Origin: RPQK01 sp041946865
GTDB lineage: Bacteria; Acidobacteriota; UBA6911; RPQK01
Reading direction: 5' to 3'
Assembly (NCBI GenBank): GCA_041946865.1
Contig: JBHGBF010000252.1
Coordinates: forward strand, 1-8,160
Length of the DNA: 8,160 nucleotides
In this document: one piece after another, positions 6,028-8,160 of the stretch
Layout: every line of letters starts with the position of its first letter
Numbering within the stretch: the stretch's first letter is position 1
Notes under the pieces: generated by a model
Told to the model about the DNA's origin: nothing
The model's database searches: none
The model's input: the letters and a program-made list of their open reading frames with translations, nothing else
Program-made: the position numbers and the translations under genes

Positions 6028-6325
6028 AGCAGCTATAGTAGCTCGCAGGCCTCAAAAAAGCTCTCCTTGGCGCTTCGTCTTTTTCCCGTCGCCAGCAAGT
6101 TGCCCGAGACCGAGTGGCCTGGCGGCGTCGGGTTGAAGATCTCGGGCTCGGCCGCAACTGACAGTCGCATCTCCAGAGGCTCCTTTCGAAACCGAGCATC
6201 ACCTGGTGGAATTTCTCTTCCGCGACAGTTAACGGGTACAATCTGAAGCGCAAACAGACTCGGACGCGAAGAGGGCTGCCTTTGCCCGGCTGCCCCAGGA
6301 AGTCTGAGACCCGGAGAGAGGCAAA
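6028..6325. other. Divergent intergenic region between hydrolase operon and lipoprotein gene
   Basis: This 298 bp gap must hold the promoters of both flanking units, and no gene is supported in it. On the minus strand TACTAT sits only about 10 nt before the hydrolase ATG at 6027, so a nearly leaderless start is possible there. On the plus strand the only decent -10 box is at 6237-6242. I found no -24/-12 sigma-54 promoter by eye on either strand. Confidence 0.5.
6237..6242 (+). promoter_or_regulatory. Possible -10 box of the lipoprotein gene
   Basis: TACAAT matches the -10 consensus in five of six positions. No good -35 box is found 16-18 bp upstream. If used, the leader would be about 77 nt. 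Confidence 0.3.
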
Positions 6326-8077
6326 ATGAAACACGTACTGATCCTTTCCGCCTTCTTCCTCTTAGTTATCACCGGGTGTGATGCCGATCCGGCCGATGTA
6401 GCCGCGAGCCGGCAGCTCAGCTTCCGCGTGCGCTCCGACTTCGCCGCCGCACTGAACGCCGACCAAGGTTGGGCCGGGGAGATCAACGAAAACGTCACGG
6501 TCGAGGCCGATCGCCCGTTCCGGGTGCGTTTTGAAGTCGAGCGAACGTCTGGCTCGAACGGCAGCTGGCAGTTCCGCCTTCAATACCGGCGTAACGGGGG
6601 CGACTGGACCGAAGTGGAGACGCACGACTTTCCTCACCCGGAGACCGAGGACGCGAAGACACCCCGGGTCAGTATCGTCTCTTGCAGCGCCTATAAGAAC
6701 GGTGCGACAACGACCGACCTGCTCACGGGTTCTCCGGCTGGATTCAAGGCCGGGGCGGGAGTGAGCCTCGCCGACCGCTCGCCGGCCTGGAATGGTGCGG
6801 GAGCTCACAGCGAGTTCGAGTGGCCGCTGGTGGTGCGTCGCTTCGCGGACGGGGCGGTCACCAACGACGAGGGCGACACCTTCGAGCTGAGGATGATCGA
6901 GGCCGGCGGTGCTTTAATGGGCAACTATCGCAGTCCTCTGCTCCGGCTTGCCATTCCGCCCCGCCACGTGGGGGGCACCTTCGTCGAGACTCCCGGCCGG
7001 ATCGGGCCCTTTCAGGCTTCTAACGGCGACCTGTACTTCATCATGGAGCCGGCGGAGACGGACAATCTGTTTATGATGATCAAGTCCTCCGACGGAGGGC
7101 TGACCTGGCGCGAAGTCGATGGGGCGAATCGTCCGGCGACGGACGACCTCGAATCGGTGGATGCACGGCAAGTGGGGGATACCATTCACATCATTCACCA
7201 GGTGACCCGCTCCAGCCGGTATCACTCATTTCGCACATCCGACCATCCCACCCGGCCGGACTCGTGGGCTGCCCGGGATGAACTGGTCGCCTCCCCAAAC
7301 TCGGTCGCCCAGGCAGCAACCCTGGTGGTGCGATCGGACGGCAGCATGGTCGCCTTTTACGTCGGCCACACCGTCCAGTACAGCATGCGTTCAGCCGCCG
7401 GGGCATGGGGCCCGAGCCGGATCATGGATGCAGGCGTCGCTCCCAACCTGGCCGGCCCGCGGGCCGTTCTCGGCGCGAACGACACGGTTCATTTCGCCTG
7501 CTATGGAACTGACGGCACGATCTGGTATCGAAAGCTCTTGCGCGACGGCACACTCACTGAACGGCAGCAACTGGCCTCCGGGGCCGGCACGACCAGGGCA
7601 GAATACGGCGCCGTTCTGCCGCTGATTCACATACCGGAGACCAACACGGTCGTCATCATCTATCGGCTCGCGGACGGGAAGCTGTGGGAGCGGCGTGTCA
7701 TAAACGACGGCCCGCCGACAGCGCCGGTACAAGTCACGGATCGTGACGTGATCACGAACGCGGTTGATTCCCAGCAGCCGGGCGCCGATGCTGTCCTGGA
7801 CGGCACGACCATTCGCGTGTTTTTCATCGAAAAATCGTCCCGCAGCATATTCAGCACCAACGACCAGAAAGGCTGGCAGCCATCCACGCTCCTGGTCGAT
7901 AACATCCTCGGCTCCTGGATCCGCGGGAATGTGTTCACCCGCAAGGACGGGGCCAGGGTCTACGGCTACGTCTACGACGCCGGCTCAGACGGTGGCGCCG
8001 GGATGAACCGGTTTGGCGAGATCGTCCTGAGCAGCCCGGACCCGGGGCCTGGTCAAACAGGGACCCGAGTTGAGTGA
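6326..8077 (+). CDS. Lipoprotein with N-terminal beta domain and sialidase-like Asp-box propeller
   Basis: A 583-residue predicted lipoprotein. The N-terminus is a type II signal, with lipobox ITGC placing the acylated cysteine at C18. Residues about 31-210 look like an all-beta domain (RVRFEVERTSG, WQFRLQYRRNGGDWTEV). Residues about 215-570 contain repeated beta-strand and tryptophan/aspartate turns typical of a beta-propeller. One canonical Asp-box SSDGGLTW (254-261) and degenerate versions (near 335-341 and 394-400) suggest the sialidase/BNR superfamily. Catalytic residues of true sialidases (arginine triad, Tyr/Glu pair) cannot be assigned by eye, so binding or structural roles are as likely as glycan hydrolysis. 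The ATG at 6326 is preceded by GGAG and AGAGG (6313-6321). Being divergent from the exported hydrolases, it may share their regulation; this is inference. Confidence 0.85.
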   Translation: MKHVLILSAFFLLVITGCDADPADVAASRQLSFRVRSDFAAALNADQGWAGEINENVTVEADRPFRVRFEVERTSGSNGSWQFRLQYRRNGGDWTEVETHDFPHPETEDAKTPRVSIVSCSAYKNGATTTDLLTGSPAGFKAGAGVSLADRSPAWNGAGAHSEFEWPLVVRRFADGAVTNDEGDTFELRMIEAGGALMGNYRSPLLRLAIPPRHVGGTFVETPGRIGPFQASNGDLYFIMEPAETDNLFMMIKSSDGGLTWREVDGANRPATDDLESVDARQVGDTIHIIHQVTRSSRYHSFRTSDHPTRPDSWAARDELVASPNSVAQAATLVVRSDGSMVAFYVGHTVQYSMRSAAGAWGPSRIMDAGVAPNLAGPRAVLGANDTVHFACYGTDGTIWYRKLLRDGTLTERQQLASGAGTTRAEYGAVLPLIHIPETNTVVIIYRLADGKLWERRVINDGPPTAPVQVTDRDVITNAVDSQQPGADAVLDGTTIRVFFIEKSSRSIFSTNDQKGWQPSTLLVDNILGSWIRGNVFTRKDGARVYGYVYDAGSDGGAGMNRFGEIVLSSPDPGPGQTGTRVE

Positions 8078-8079
8078 TT

Positions 8080-8123
8080 CTTTGGGGAACTTATCCAAAG
8101 CGGCGTCAAGCCGTGGTCTTTTT
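8080..8123 (+). terminator. Probable intrinsic terminator with tandem hairpins
   Basis: Just after the lipoprotein stop, CTTTGG (8080-8085) pairs with CCAAAG (8095-8100). Immediately adjacent, CGGC (8101-8104) pairs with GCCG (8110-8113) around GTCAA. Five T residues (8119-8123) follow after TGGTC. An alternative fold pairs AAAG (8097-8100) with CTTT (8118-8121) outside the second stem. The position and T-tract support termination, although the stems are short. Confidence 0.45.
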
Positions 8124-8135
8124 GATGTATCTTTT

Positions 8136-8148
8136 ACCCCGAAGGGGT
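8136..8148. repeat. Short GC hairpin at the right edge
   Basis: ACCCC (8136-8140) and GGGGT (8144-8148) form a 5-bp stem with a GAA loop. It may terminate transcription arriving from the right or be the start of another unit cut off by the window. No T-tract follows on the plus strand. Confidence 0.25.
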
Positions 8149-8160
8149 CTGGACTTTGGC

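Noticed and set aside
5089..6246. Long plus-strand open frame of 385 codons opposite the Tat hydrolase
   Set aside because: It is antisense to a gene with a full set of catalytic motifs, has no recognisable domain, and is the kind of long antisense frame expected in GC-rich coding DNA.

Overview
The window is GC-rich chromosomal DNA from a bacterium, most likely an Acidobacteriota member (Bryobacter/Solibacter-like) or a similar soil lineage. That assignment is inference. It rests on a PF14376-type haem-binding protein, secreted hydrolases with a DUF3471-like tail, a Tat-exported PF12715-like hydrolase, and degenerate GCTGANN heptamer repeats between genes. I see no transposase, integrase, phage gene, CRISPR array, tRNA or rRNA.

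Layout. Positions 1-303 hold no supportable gene, only an inverted repeat and two copies of a heptamer-repeat block. A small zinc-finger protein (304-531, minus) and a monohaem c-type protein (614-1078, plus) diverge from an 82 bp gap that holds both promoters. A GTGAC/GTCAC repeat hairpin starts inside the last codon of the haem gene. Next comes a sigma-54 activator of the PAS / AAA+ / Fis-HTH type (1256-2656, plus) with its own sigma-70-like promoter. It converges on an 89-residue orphan gene (2703-2972, minus).

Positions 3209-6027 hold a minus-strand pair that is probably one operon. A Tat-exported alpha/beta hydrolase is transcribed first, and a secreted beta-lactamase-fold serine hydrolase follows 47 bp later. 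Divergent from that pair, across a 298 bp gap, is a lipoprotein with a sialidase-like Asp-box (6326-8077, plus). It is followed by hairpins and a T-tract that look like a terminator.

How the genes fit together. At least four of the seven proteins carry export or anchoring signals (haem protein, Tat hydrolase, serine hydrolase, lipoprotein), so the window looks like envelope and periplasmic functions of a polymer- or ester-degrading heterotroph. The activator has no receiver domain and no sensor kinase beside it, so its PAS domain is the likely input. I found no convincing -24/-12 promoter in the window, so its targets are probably elsewhere. I see no clearly new multi-gene system. The most unusual signals are the two length-variant heptamer blocks, the stand-alone DnaJ-type zinc finger, the cysteine-rich PAS domain and the unassigned 89-residue gene.
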